From the NCBI RefSeq assembly GCF_007860105.1, contig NZ_SJPU01000002.1:22837-86836 (forward strand): 64,000 bases of DNA. Reading direction: 5' to 3'. The DNA is from Allorhodopirellula heiligendammensis (GTDB lineage: Bacteria; Planctomycetota; Planctomycetia; Pirellulales; Pirellulaceae). Made by a program: the position numbers and the translations under genes. Numbering within the stretch: position 1 is the stretch's first letter; every line of letters starts with the position of its first letter. Of this stretch, positions 1 through 9,137 are shown in pieces. The notes beneath the pieces were generated by a model. The model saw nothing but the letters and a program-made list of their open reading frames with translations, was not told the DNA's origin and did not search any database.

Positions 1-15
1 CCTGGAGTTGATGCG

Positions 16-261
16 ATGCCCCGTCGAGCTCGTGGTGAAGTCTTGCATTCGTCCGAAGCCCCAGTGGTCCATTGCATATAGAGATGTGTCCGAGGTGCCT
101 TCCCCTGTGGTGATGATCCGCTGACGGAGAACTCTTACGAACTTCGGCGGGTTTGGTTTCGCGATCGACTGGAGTTCTTGGCCTCGGTTTTTGCCATCGA
201 TTGCCTGACTTTTTCGGTGTTGCACCACCACATTCACTTGGTCCTTCGCTGTCGGGCTCGC
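16..261 (+). pseudogene. Remnant of a REP-associated (RAYT-type) transposase
   Basis: Reading from the ATG at 16 gives a start like MPRRARGEVLHSSEAPVVHC, then an in-frame TAG at 79-81, then CVRGAFPCGDD...RDRLEFLASVFAIDCL and the HUH-like HHHIHLVLR stretch at about 214-252. This order matches the N-terminal part of the Y1 (IS200-like) transposases linked to REP palindromes that are common in planctomycetes. After about 261 the reading frame continues but no longer resembles the family, so the C-terminal half, including the usual catalytic Tyr region, is missing. One premature stop plus 3' loss makes it a dead fragment. Family assignment is from pattern memory; the ancestral start and the exact end of homology are uncertain. 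Confidence 0.55.
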
Positions 262-508
262 CAGCGCGCCGGCCGGATGAGCCCGATCGAGATTAATGAA
301 CGATCCGATGGGGGTTGGAAACTTACTCCGGCTTGGATACGCGAGTTTTCGGTTGTTAAGTGTTACGAACTCGAATCCAGAACTAGCCGAAATTGGGTGG
401 CCCCTTCTAGCCTGTTAGAGCACGACCCGAAATCAATGGGCCGCCCGCTCGACAAAATCGTTCGAGTTCGCGACGATATTCGGCTTCCTCGATTCTCGAA
501 AGTGATCC
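262..508. other. Intergenic stretch without recognisable gene
   Basis: The frame of the transposase remnant stays open to about 516 and overlaps the next gene's start, but the translation (rich in R, S and E with no motif) is not recognisable. No hairpin or promoter stands out. The region must hold the promoter of the decarboxylase gene that starts at 509. Confidence 0.4.
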
Positions 509-1477
509 ATGATTGACCGTATTCTTGTCACTGGCGGTGCCGGTTTTCTCGGTTCCCATCTCTGTGAGCGACTCGTCGAGGACGGCCACGACGTCATCTG
601 TCTGGATAATTTCTTCACCAGTCAGAAAACCAACGTTGCGCACCTGCTCGGTCGCCCGAATTTCGAACTGATCCGCCACGATATCACGCTGCCCATTCAT
701 CTCGAAGTCGACAAGATTTACAACTTGGCCTGCCCCGCTGCACCAGGTCACTACCAGTACAATCCGATCAAGACGATTAAAACCAGCGTGCTTGGCTCGA
801 TCAACATGCTAGGGGTTGCCAAACGCTGCGGTGCACGGATTCTGCAGGCGAGCACGAGTGAAGTCTACGGCGATCCAGAAGAGCATCCGCAGACCGAATC
901 CTACCGCGGTAATGTCAATCCAATTGGCATCCGGGCCTGCTACGATGAAGGCAAACGTGTCGCCGAGACGCTGTTCATGGACTATCACCGCAGTAACGGT
1001 GTCGACACTCGGATCGTGCGGATTTTCAATACCTACGGACCGCGAATGCATCCTTACGACGGGCGCGTCGTGTCGAATTTCATCCGCCAGGCACTCGCAG
1101 GAAAAGACATCACCTTGTTCGGCGACGGATCGCAGACACGATCGTTCTGCTACCGTAACGACCTCGTTGAGGCCATCATCCGAATGATGAACCAAGATGA
1201 CTTCATTGGCCCGGTCAACATCGGTAATCCAGACGAGTTCACCATCCGTGAATTGGCGGAGAAAGTAATCGAGATTTTGGGATCGGCGAGTAAGCTCGTC
1301 CTCGCGCCTCTGCCCGAAGACGATCCCACCCGCCGCCGCCCGGATATCACTCTGGCCAAACGGCACTTGGACTGGCAGCCGACCGTGAAACTCGACGACG
1401 GCCTGAAGCACACGATTGAGTGGTTTCAATCGATCAACATGGGCGACTATCGCCCACCAACACCGAACTATTCTTAG
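509..1477 (+). CDS. uxs: UDP-glucuronate decarboxylase (UDP-xylose synthase), extended SDR family
   Basis: This 322-residue protein should convert UDP-glucuronate to UDP-xylose in the cytoplasm, with NAD+ as an internally recycled cofactor, supplying a nucleotide sugar for polysaccharide or glycan synthesis. The Rossmann motif [10 protein letters not shown] is at residues 8-17 (G9, G12, G15). The catalytic Ser/Thr region STS is at 115-117 and the YxxxK pair is Y145 and K149 inside [11 protein letters not shown], a run typical of UXS enzymes. [10 protein letters not shown] and DGRVVSNF follow as in the family. Length is the usual 310-320. The ATG at 509 is used because it sits directly before the Rossmann strand; the ribosome site is weak. 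It is convergent with the next gene and its stop lies inside a hairpin. Confidence 0.93.
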   Translation: MIDRILVTGGAGFLGSHLCERLVEDGHDVICLDNFFTSQKTNVAHLLGRPNFELIRHDITLPIHLEVDKIYNLACPAAPGHYQYNPIKTIKTSVLGSINMLGVAKRCGARILQASTSEVYGDPEEHPQTESYRGNVNPIGIRACYDEGKRVAETLFMDYHRSNGVDTRIVRIFNTYGPRMHPYDGRVVSNFIRQALAGKDITLFGDGSQTRSFCYRNDLVEAIIRMMNQDDFIGPVNIGNPDEFTIRELAEKVIEILGSASKLVLAPLPEDDPTRRRPDITLAKRHLDWQPTVKLDDGLKHTIEWFQSINMGDYRPPTPNYS

Positions 1478-1493
1478 AACGTATTTCTAAGAA
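1471..1493. terminator. Hairpin between convergent genes, possible bidirectional terminator
   Basis: A perfect 9-bp inverted repeat (ttcttagaa, loop cgtat, ttctaagaa) covers the TAG stop of the decarboxylase gene and lies 18 bases from the stop of the convergent gene. There is no long T run, and the stem is AT-rich, so termination is inferred from position and symmetry only. Confidence 0.4.
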
Positions 1494-1510
1494 GGCTTTC
1501 TGAAACCGTG

Positions 1511-4500
1511 TTACTGCGCCGCTGGCGACAGCGACTCCAGGTAATCCAGGAGGGAGGCAAACTCGTAAACGGTGAATTCGTTGAGTACGCCGGTGGGCAT
1601 CACTGAGATATCGGACGTCTTGCGAAAGTCAATTTCCTCCTTCTCAATGGTCGTTTCTTTACCGGTCTGGTCGCGGAGCGTGACCTGCTCACTGCGCTCG
1701 TTCGTGACGAATCCAGTGATTACGTCACCGTCGAGCGTGAGAATCGTGTTCGTCACGAATCCCTGCGCGATCGTCTTGCTCGGCTGCACAATTGCAACGG
1801 CCAGATCTGGGCGTTTATAGGTTTTCGCAATGCTGCCGAGGAACGGCCCTTTCTGCACCTCGTCCTCCGAAACGGTGTGGCAGGCGACGCAGTTTGCCTT
1901 GGTGAACATGTACCGCCCCAGCTCCACATTGCCCTGCATGCTTATCGCTTGTGCGACTGCGTCGTCGATTTTCATCTCATTGATCTTCACCGCATCCTTC
2001 GGGATCAGCTCCTGGAGGACAGCGACCTCCTCGGGTGACCAGACGGGCGCGGCCGGCTGGGCTTCGGCATCCATGGTCTCGCCGGGATCAAAAATGCTCT
2101 TGTCCAGGTAATAGTGCCGACGGACCAAATCGGCCGCAACGACAGGATCCAGCTCCGGCAAGACAGTCCGCAATACGTTAGCAATTTTCTCCGACTCGCT
2201 CCAGGAAACCGGCTCGTAATAGGGCCCTCGAGTGTCGGGTCGGGTCCCCCACGAGTCACCTTTCCAGACAGCTTCCTGGCTGTGCAATCTGCACAACGCC
2301 GAGACGATGCCGAGTCTCAACTCGTCGTCGGCATCGGTTAATTTCGCGATCAAACCATCCACAACCTCCTGCGTATGCATCATCGCGAGAGCCCGCAGCA
2401 ACCCATCGCGTGCGGCGGGACTGCTGCTGGCATCCAACGCATCCAGACAAACCGACGCAGCCCCGCGGGCGGCCAAGCAACGGATCGCAGTGTGCACAAC
2501 AACAGGATCCTCATGCGTTATTGCTGACACACACTCGTGATCGGTGGCATCGGTTTGCAAGCGTAGTAAAAGATTGCGTGCGGGGGATCGGCCTGCGACG
2601 GCACGGGTCAGCAACTGCTCGAAGGCTGGATTGCCGCGTCGCATCAACTCCCGCTGCGCCTCGATACGGCGACGGTAACTGGGTGAATCCATCACCCTAA
2701 TCAGCTCGTCATCACTCGCGGAGGCGAACTGGGGCATCGGTGGCGGCGTGAAGTCGTCGGGGCGGACACAAACAATGTACCCCACGTCAGGACCGTCCCA
2801 ATTGAACGTCGCACCTCGCCAACTGGCGCAGTACACCCGGCTGTTCCCATCGACATCTGCATCCGTGGGGCGGGTCAGCTTGATAAACGACTCGGGCGGC
2901 GCCGACTCTTGATAGGTCGCCCCGTCGCGCGTGACGGTGTGGCGATAAAGTGATCCCGTCCCCCAGTCCGCTGTGAACGGGGCGTGGTTCCACTTGCCGA
3001 AACCTGGCTCATCAATGTACACCGCCCCGCAGCCCGAACCGCCACCGTAATCGGCCAGCGGTTGGACGCATTCATCGTTGAAGTTCTTGTAGAGGCGTGG
3101 GTAGCCGTGATTCTCCATCCCGGTGAAATGGTGCAACCGCACGTCCCAACCCCCGCCATCGTTCGTATTGTCTCGCGCAAACATTTCCATGTCGGGGCTG
3201 ATCGCGACTTCAAGAATATTTCGCGTACCCTCGGAATAGATCTGGAGGTCCGATCCGTCGGGACGAACACGGATCACTCCCCCGCCCCGGTGGACGAGCT
3301 GCTTTCCGTCACTGCCCTCGGCTTCGAGAAAGCCAAAATCGCCGCCCGCGATATACAGCCAACCATCTGCACCAAGACTCAGACCGTTCGTCGTGTGATC
3401 GGCGGGGCGATCGGCATAATCAAAGGCAAGCCCCTTCACCAACGTTTTTTGTTCATCGGCGACACCGTCCCCATCATGATCGAAGAACACACTCAGGTTG
3501 GGCGGATGCATTAAGTACAAGCGATCGTGATCCCAAACCAGTCCGCGGGGAGCATCGATCTCACAAAATACTTTCGTTTCGTCGGCGCGACCGTCCCCAT
3601 CGAGATCTCGCAGCCGAATTACTCGGCCCCGCTCAGGATTGCGGCCGAGCGAGCCGTTACCATCAGAACTGACATACAGAGTTCCATTGACGTCGGCGGC
3701 AACAAAGACGGGATAGTTGACTGCGGGCGGTGAGGCAAACACGGTGGCAGTGAAGCCATCGGGGACGCGGACATCTCGCAGAATCGCCGCTTCGGCTTGC
3801 GGCGTCAGTTTTTCAATTCGCGGCGGCACGTTGCCTCGGGTCTGATAGCGGTCTGCGGCCATGGGCACGAACTTGTCAGCCTTTGCCTGCACGTCAGCAG
3901 GCCACAACGTCCCGACCCCACCAGCGGTCAATTTGATTTCCCGAACACTGAACCATTTACCAGTCGCCCCCCCTAACCCAACGATCCGCAGAAATTTCAA
4001 CGCATCGGCGCCCGCGAGCGACTGAGTCGATTGACGAGACCGGTCGTTCTCAGAGGAGTCCAGCAGGGTCGCCCACTCTTTCCCATCTGCAGAGCCTTCC
4101 ATGCGATACTGGTAAGCGGCACCCTTATCCTCCCACACAATCTGAATCTGATCGAACTTGTGCGGCTCTTCAAATTCCAGTTGCAGCCATTGCGGGAATC
4201 CTCCTCCATCGGCACAGAACCGCGTTGCCCGTTTGCCATCGATGGCATGATACGCAGGGTGCCCGGCTTGCGTAGTGGAAGCGGTCACCTTCACCAATGT
4301 CGCATCCGCTGGAATGTTGCCGAGGTCGGTCGCTTCGGGAATCTGATACTTTTCTTTGCTGATGAACGTCGTGTCGTTTTCCCCTTGGTAAGGCTGCAGA
4401 TATTCCTCGTTCAGCTTGCCACAGGACCACAGTAGCCCGCGCGTGACGAGTTCGAGGTATCGAGGATCTTCGACCGTTGCCGTATTGTGTCCAATGGTTG

Positions 4501-5209
4501 TGCTGAAACTCCGGGCCCCCTGCGTATCATTGGTCCAGGCGACAATCGCCTGTTCGGTTCGCGGGTGATTCCCGCCCACCTGCTGCGTGCCGATCGCCAA
4601 CGGATGGGCACCGAGAACTTTCACGTTGTTGTACAATTCCTCGCCGATCGTGGTCCAATCTTGACTGGTCGCCGTGATCGGATGATCGGGATCGACAAAC
4701 TCAATGTCGATGGGCTCTTGCGGGCCGTGACCACTCGATTGAAGCCCGAGATGTGAAAACCATGCGTCGGTACCGGTGCGAAAACTATGCATCGCGCAGT
4801 GCAAATGTACCGCTGGGACCTTTCGATGAATGGCCACAATGCGGTTCACCAACGCCTCGTCTTTGATGTCCGCTGCGCACTCGTCGTGAATGATGACGTC
4901 GTAATCCTCCGCCCAATTTAGTTTGCGATAGAGCGGCAGGACGGGAGTCGTCGTTGAATTGTCCGTCCAGTAGACGTCAACGCGAACATTCGCGCGAGCC
5001 TGGATCCCCTCGGCGATCACGGACTGCTGCGAGCCGTAATCGTGGCAACAGCCACCGGCAATCAATAACGCACGCAGAGGACGTGCAGCCGGTTCCTCCG
5101 CGGCAATCGCCGGGCCGCCCGTGCACAGAAACAGCGAAAGACTGGCAAGTTGGGCAAACCGGGTGGCAAACAGGGCCATCGTGAAAGTTCTCGTCATGCG
5201 GGCAATCAA
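1511..5209 (-). CDS. Secreted multidomain protein: ThuA, discoidin, PVC-type dehydrogenase, HEAT, cytochrome c heme domain
   Basis: This 1232-residue protein begins with a signal peptide (hydrophobic core about 11-36, AIAAEE cleavage region). A ThuA-like domain (about 45-275, LLIAGGCCHDYGSQQ) is followed by an F5/8 discoidin-like domain (about 305-430). Next is the beta-propeller dehydrogenase unit known in planctomycetes as PVC-type membrane-bound dehydrogenase (about 480-830, with calcium-type DxDGDGxADE repeats), then HEAT-like repeats. The C-terminal heme-binding domain carries one CVACH site at C1107-H1111. The family is usually placed in oxidation of sugars or alcohols outside the cytoplasm, with electrons passed to the covalently bound heme; the substrate is unknown. 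Starts at 5209, 5197 and 5179 are all possible. It stands alone, convergent with the upstream neighbour. Confidence 0.88.
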   Translation of the reverse strand: MIARMTRTFTMALFATRFAQLASLSLFLCTGGPAIAAEEPAARPLRALLIAGGCCHDYGSQQSVIAEGIQARANVRVDVYWTDNSTTTPVLPLYRKLNWAEDYDVIIHDECAADIKDEALVNRIVAIHRKVPAVHLHCAMHSFRTGTDAWFSHLGLQSSGHGPQEPIDIEFVDPDHPITATSQDWTTIGEELYNNVKVLGAHPLAIGTQQVGGNHPRTEQAIVAWTNDTQGARSFSTTIGHNTATVEDPRYLELVTRGLLWSCGKLNEEYLQPYQGENDTTFISKEKYQIPEATDLGNIPADATLVKVTASTTQAGHPAYHAIDGKRATRFCADGGGFPQWLQLEFEEPHKFDQIQIVWEDKGAAYQYRMEGSADGKEWATLLDSSENDRSRQSTQSLAGADALKFLRIVGLGGATGKWFSVREIKLTAGGVGTLWPADVQAKADKFVPMAADRYQTRGNVPPRIEKLTPQAEAAILRDVRVPDGFTATVFASPPAVNYPVFVAADVNGTLYVSSDGNGSLGRNPERGRVIRLRDLDGDGRADETKVFCEIDAPRGLVWDHDRLYLMHPPNLSVFFDHDGDGVADEQKTLVKGLAFDYADRPADHTTNGLSLGADGWLYIAGGDFGFLEAEGSDGKQLVHRGGGVIRVRPDGSDLQIYSEGTRNILEVAISPDMEMFARDNTNDGGGWDVRLHHFTGMENHGYPRLYKNFNDECVQPLADYGGGSGCGAVYIDEPGFGKWNHAPFTADWGTGSLYRHTVTRDGATYQESAPPESFIKLTRPTDADVDGNSRVYCASWRGATFNWDGPDVGYIVCVRPDDFTPPPMPQFASASDDELIRVMDSPSYRRRIEAQRELMRRGNPAFEQLLTRAVAGRSPARNLLLRLQTDATDHECVSAITHEDPVVVHTAIRCLAARGAASVCLDALDASSSPAARDGLLRALAMMHTQEVVDGLIAKLTDADDELRLGIVSALCRLHSQEAVWKGDSWGTRPDTRGPYYEPVSWSESEKIANVLRTVLPELDPVVAADLVRRHYYLDKSIFDPGETMDAEAQPAAPVWSPEEVAVLQELIPKDAVKINEMKIDDAVAQAISMQGNVELGRYMFTKANCVACHTVSEDEVQKGPFLGSIAKTYKRPDLAVAIVQPSKTIAQGFVTNTILTLDGDVITGFVTNERSEQVTLRDQTGKETTIEKEEIDFRKTSDISVMPTGVLNEFTVYEFASLLDYLESLSPAAQ

Positions 5210-5952
5210 GGGTCGATGGTGACAGCGGATCAGAATGCCTCCATCTCAAACCGGCGGTTTTCGAGGAGGACCAGGGGCGAGCTCAACTGTAATCAATCAA
5301 TCCGAGTTGAGTATGGGGTGGTTTGACGCACCCAAGTGTCCGCCGCTTCGCCCAGCCTCGGGCCAAGCTGGTGCCCCCCAAATCTCCACCTATCCGAACC
5401 AGCTTGCCAAGCCGATTGTCATTGGCTGTAGCGGTTTGGCGAAAGAATCCCAAAAAAGCGATTCCGGACAAGTTTTCCACGGGGCGGTTTCACCCCTGCC
5501 AGGGATCTTGTAAGTCATCGTGGGACAGTACTTTACGACGACACACAGGGCACTCGAGCCAGTCAGAGCACCGGAGGGACTACGGCGTAAGTTCTACGCC
5601 AAGCATGAGTTAAGTCACTTCAAAAGTTTTGATTGACACAGCTTAGGAAATGCATAACATTCTCCTCGTCGTCCACATGTAGTGCCTCGAGGGCATGGAA
5701 GCCACTACCGGTAGTGCTAGCAAATGCGAATGTATCGAATTCGCCTATTCTGCTAAGCCGCCGGCACCAATGGCGTGCCCCCCTAATGCAGGGGAAATGA
5801 GAAGCTATGTCGTGTGCGTCGGCTGAATGATTTCGACGCTTGTCTAATGAATCGTTTTTTTCTCCGTCCGCTGCAACATTCGATTCTGCTGAAAGAAATC
5901 GCAAGGATGTTTGCCGCAAGGATGCCTTCTTTCCGGAGCCTGTGACCCCACC
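5210..5952. other. Long intergenic region and leader of nrdJ
   Basis: No coding sequence is convincing here. The stretch holds a hairpin at 5584-5600 (ggcgta, loop, tacgcc), a perfect 14-base palindrome at 5703-5716 (cactaccggtagtg), a cccc/gggg hairpin at about 5780-5794, a T7 run near 5855 and two copies of cgcaaggatg at 5900-5909 and 5915-5924. I looked for the conserved parts of a cobalamin riboswitch because the next gene is B12-dependent, and did not find them. It must contain the nrdJ promoter and that of the minus-strand gene. Confidence 0.5.
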
Positions 5953-8900
5953 ATGTCCACTGTTTTGCCGACCCAAACTGATCCAGCCGCTCGCAACCAC
6001 CAAACCACCGAGGCGAAAAAGCACGCACAGGGTGCGAACAACACGCCCCACAACGACCCGGCGCTTGAGAAGGTCGATTCGCAACATGGCGTGGAGTACG
6101 CCCGTACCAAGTTCAATGCGGCACCGCGGGGCGAGCGAACCGGGTTGAAGTTCGAGGCCGAGTTTTGTCCTGAAGATGGGCGAACTCCCTTCGCAACGAC
6201 CCAGTGGGACTTGCGCAGTGCGACGATCAAAGATGAGAGCGGCAAGGCGTTGTTCGAGCAGAACGACTGCGAGATTCCATCGAGCTGGAGCCAGTTGGCC
6301 ACCAACGTCGTCGTCTCCAAGTATTTCTACGGCGATCCCAACACGCAGGGCGAGCGAGAACGTAGCGTGCGTCAACTCGTGCACCGAGTGACCCGTACGA
6401 TTTCGGATTGGGGTTTGGCCGATGGATACTTCGATACGCCCGAGGACGGGGAGCGTTTTTATCGCGATCTGACCTGGTTGTGCCTGCATCAGCACGGTGC
6501 ATTCAATAGCCCGGTATGGTTCAACGTTGGCCTGCATACGCAGTACGGGGTGAGCGGATCGAAATGCAATTGGCATTGGGACGCCACGCGACAAACGACC
6601 GACCAACCGGAAAACCCCTACGAGTTCCCACAGGGCTCGGCCTGTTTCATCCAAAGCGTCGATGACAACATGGAAGACATCATGCGGTTGGCGTGCAGTG
6701 AAGCGATGCTGTTCAAGTTCGGCAGCGGAACGGGAACGGACCTTTCGACCATCCGCAGCCAACGCGAGAAACTTTCTGGGGGTGGCACGCCTTCGGGCCC
6801 GCTGTCGTTCATGCGAGTGTACGACTCCATCGCAGGCGTGGTGAAATCGGGCGGCAAGACCCGCCGGGCTGCCAAGATGCAATCGCTCAAAGTCTGGCAT
6901 GCGGATATCCTCGAGTTCATCGAATGCAAATGGGCTGAGGAGAAGAAGGCCCACGCATTGATCCGTGAAGGTTACGAATCGAACTTCAACGGCGAAGCCT
7001 ATAGCAGCGTGTGCTTCCAGAACGCGAACCTGTCGGTGCGATTGACCGACGAGTTCATGGAGAGTGTCCGCAAGGGGGAACAGTGGCAGACTCGCTGGGT
7101 CACCGATAAGCCGACTCAAGCGGCCCCGCAGTATGATGCCAAGGAACTGCTCAACAAAATGGCCGAGTGCGCCTGGCATTGCGGTGACCCGGGTGTGCAA
7201 TACGACACGACGATTAACAAATGGCACACCTGCCCCAACAGCGGTGCGATCAACGCATCCAACCCCTGCAGCGAGTACATGTTTCTCGATGATACAGCCT
7301 GCAATCTGTCGAGCATCAACTTGATGAAGTTCGTTGGCAAGGACGGCAGTTTCAACGTCGAGCGATTCCGCGCCGCCGCACGGACGTTCTTCATCGCCCA
7401 GGAAATTCTAGTTGATCACGCTAGCTACCCAACTGAACCAATCGCTCGGAACAGTCACCTGTATCGCCCACTGGGCCTCGGTTATTCGAACCTCGGCAGC
7501 GTCATCATGACATCGGGACTGGCCTACGACAGCGATGCCGCCCGGGGATTGTGCGGATCATTAACCGCGCTACTGCACGGCGAAGCCAATCGCACCAGCG
7601 CCGAAATGGCAGCAGTCGTGGGCTCGTTCGAAGGCTACACGGGGAACGAAGAACCCATGAATCGGGTCATGCAAATGCACCGAGACGCCTGCGACGAGAT
7701 CAACGATGATGGACCACCAGAACTGAAGGTCGCCGCCACGGAACTGTGGGACGAGGTCACCGAGATCGGTAAGAAATACGGCTTCCGTAACGCACAGGCT
7801 ACCGTGTTGGCCCCTACCGGCACGATCAGTTTCATGATGGATTGCGACACGACCGGCATCGAGCCGGATATCGCGCTGGTGAAGTACAAACAACTCGCCG
7901 GCGGCGGGATGCTCAAAATCGTGAATCAAACGGTCAAGCTGGGTCTCAAAACGCTCGGCTACGATCAAATTGCCATCGACGAAATCTTGAAGTACGTTGA
8001 CGAGAATGACACGATCGAAGGTGCACCTGGTCTGAAGGACGAGCACCTCAGCGTATTCGATTGTGCGTTCAAACCAGCCGGCGGGATCCGCAGCATCAAT
8101 TGGCGAGCGCACGTCACGATGATGGCAGCGGCGCAACCGTTCTTGTCGGGAGCGATTTCCAAGACCGTCAACATGCCCACCGACGTGACGCCGCAAGACA
8201 TCGCCGACGCCTATTTCTGGGGTTGGGAATTGGGGCTCAAGGCGATTGCGATCTATCGCGATGGCAGTAAGCAATCCCAACCGCTCAATACCAAACAGAG
8301 CGACTCGAAGACAAACGGCGAAGTTCGCATTGAAACGAAGACGGTTGAAAAGATCGTCTACAAACCGAGCCGTGAACGCTTGCCCGACACCCGTCAAAGC
8401 CTGACGCACAAATTCTCCATCGCGGGCCACGAAGGTTACCTCTGCGTTGGTTTGTACCCAGACGGTCGGCCTGGCGAGATTTTCATCACGATGGCGAAAG
8501 AAGGTTCGACAATCGGCGGGATCATGGACAGCTTTGGCACCGCCCTGTCGATTGCGTTGCAGTACGGCGTACCGCTCGATGTGATTGTGAACAAGTTCAG
8601 TCACACTCGCTTTGAGCCGATGGGGCATACGACCAACAAAGACATTCGAATCGCCAAGAGTGTGGTCGATTACATCGCCCGTTGGCTGGGGATCACGTTC
8701 ATGTCAGGGCACGATCATGTCGCTCAAGCATCGCCGGGTAACGGTCCTGAGCTGGCCACAGGCAGTGACTTGTTAAGTGGAGCGAAGGTGGAGAATGGTG
8801 TCGCTGCTCCTGTGGTAGCTAAATCGGCGATCAAGCAGGAAACCAATTCGGTGATGCGTGACCTGAAGAATGACGCCAGCGCGGCGGTCGCGATTGCGGA

Positions 8901-9120
8901 ACGTGCGATCCTGATGGCCACCATGGGCGGCAGTAACGGATCGCAGGTGAGTGTGGCTCCCACCAATGGATCCGCCGAAGTTCACTTGGGCGGTCAGGCC
9001 GACCAGTTTTCCAGGTTCCAAACCGATGCACCGAGCTGCGATAACTGTGGCAGCATCACGGTCCGCAACGGCAACTGCTACCTCTGCCACAATTGCGGCA
9101 ATTCAATGGGCTGCAGCTAA
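5953..9120 (+). CDS. nrdJ: Vitamin B12-dependent class II ribonucleotide reductase
   Basis: This 1055-residue enzyme reduces ribonucleotides to deoxyribonucleotides using adenosylcobalamin as the radical source, so it works with or without oxygen. The core has GSGTGTDLSTIRS, the active-site motif NPCSE with the radical Cys at about residue 439, and APTGTISFMMDCDTTGIEPD, all typical of the class II enzyme. The C-terminal tail carries a Cys cluster (CDNCG...CYLCHNCG) like the zinc/redox tail that reduces the active-site disulfide. The ATG at 5953 is preferred to the TTG at 5911, because residues from the upstream start (PQGCLLSGACDPT) look non-coding. A ggag at about 5935 is a distant ribosome site. 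A DUF389 gene follows immediately. Confidence 0.95.
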   Translation: MSTVLPTQTDPAARNHQTTEAKKHAQGANNTPHNDPALEKVDSQHGVEYARTKFNAAPRGERTGLKFEAEFCPEDGRTPFATTQWDLRSATIKDESGKALFEQNDCEIPSSWSQLATNVVVSKYFYGDPNTQGERERSVRQLVHRVTRTISDWGLADGYFDTPEDGERFYRDLTWLCLHQHGAFNSPVWFNVGLHTQYGVSGSKCNWHWDATRQTTDQPENPYEFPQGSACFIQSVDDNMEDIMRLACSEAMLFKFGSGTGTDLSTIRSQREKLSGGGTPSGPLSFMRVYDSIAGVVKSGGKTRRAAKMQSLKVWHADILEFIECKWAEEKKAHALIREGYESNFNGEAYSSVCFQNANLSVRLTDEFMESVRKGEQWQTRWVTDKPTQAAPQYDAKELLNKMAECAWHCGDPGVQYDTTINKWHTCPNSGAINASNPCSEYMFLDDTACNLSSINLMKFVGKDGSFNVERFRAAARTFFIAQEILVDHASYPTEPIARNSHLYRPLGLGYSNLGSVIMTSGLAYDSDAARGLCGSLTALLHGEANRTSAEMAAVVGSFEGYTGNEEPMNRVMQMHRDACDEINDDGPPELKVAATELWDEVTEIGKKYGFRNAQATVLAPTGTISFMMDCDTTGIEPDIALVKYKQLAGGGMLKIVNQTVKLGLKTLGYDQIAIDEILKYVDENDTIEGAPGLKDEHLSVFDCAFKPAGGIRSINWRAHVTMMAAAQPFLSGAISKTVNMPTDVTPQDIADAYFWGWELGLKAIAIYRDGSKQSQPLNTKQSDSKTNGEVRIETKTVEKIVYKPSRERLPDTRQSLTHKFSIAGHEGYLCVGLYPDGRPGEIFITMAKEGSTIGGIMDSFGTALSIALQYGVPLDVIVNKFSHTRFEPMGHTTNKDIRIAKSVVDYIARWLGITFMSGHDHVAQASPGNGPELATGSDLLSGAKVENGVAAPVVAKSAIKQETNSVMRDLKNDASAAVAIAERAILMATMGGSNGSQVSVAPTNGSAEVHLGGQADQFSRFQTDAPSCDNCGSITVRNGNCYLCHNCGNSMGCS

Positions 9121-9137
9121 ACTTTGAAACCACTGAA

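Noticed and set aside
809-1429. 206-residue minus-strand frame inside the decarboxylase gene
   Set aside because: Complement of the catalytic region of a confident gene; no family features.
5210-5952. Classical cobalamin riboswitch upstream of nrdJ
   Set aside because: The conserved blocks (GGTG...AATCC, GCCACTG, the B12 box) could not be found in order; only unrelated hairpins are present.
5620-7227. 535-residue minus-strand frame across the nrdJ start
   Set aside because: It is antisense to the well-supported nrdJ and rich in shadow-type Arg, Val and His; nothing in it resembles a family.
7570-8628. 352-residue minus-strand frame inside nrdJ
   Set aside because: Out-of-frame shadow of the conserved reductase core; no start context and no recognisable domain.
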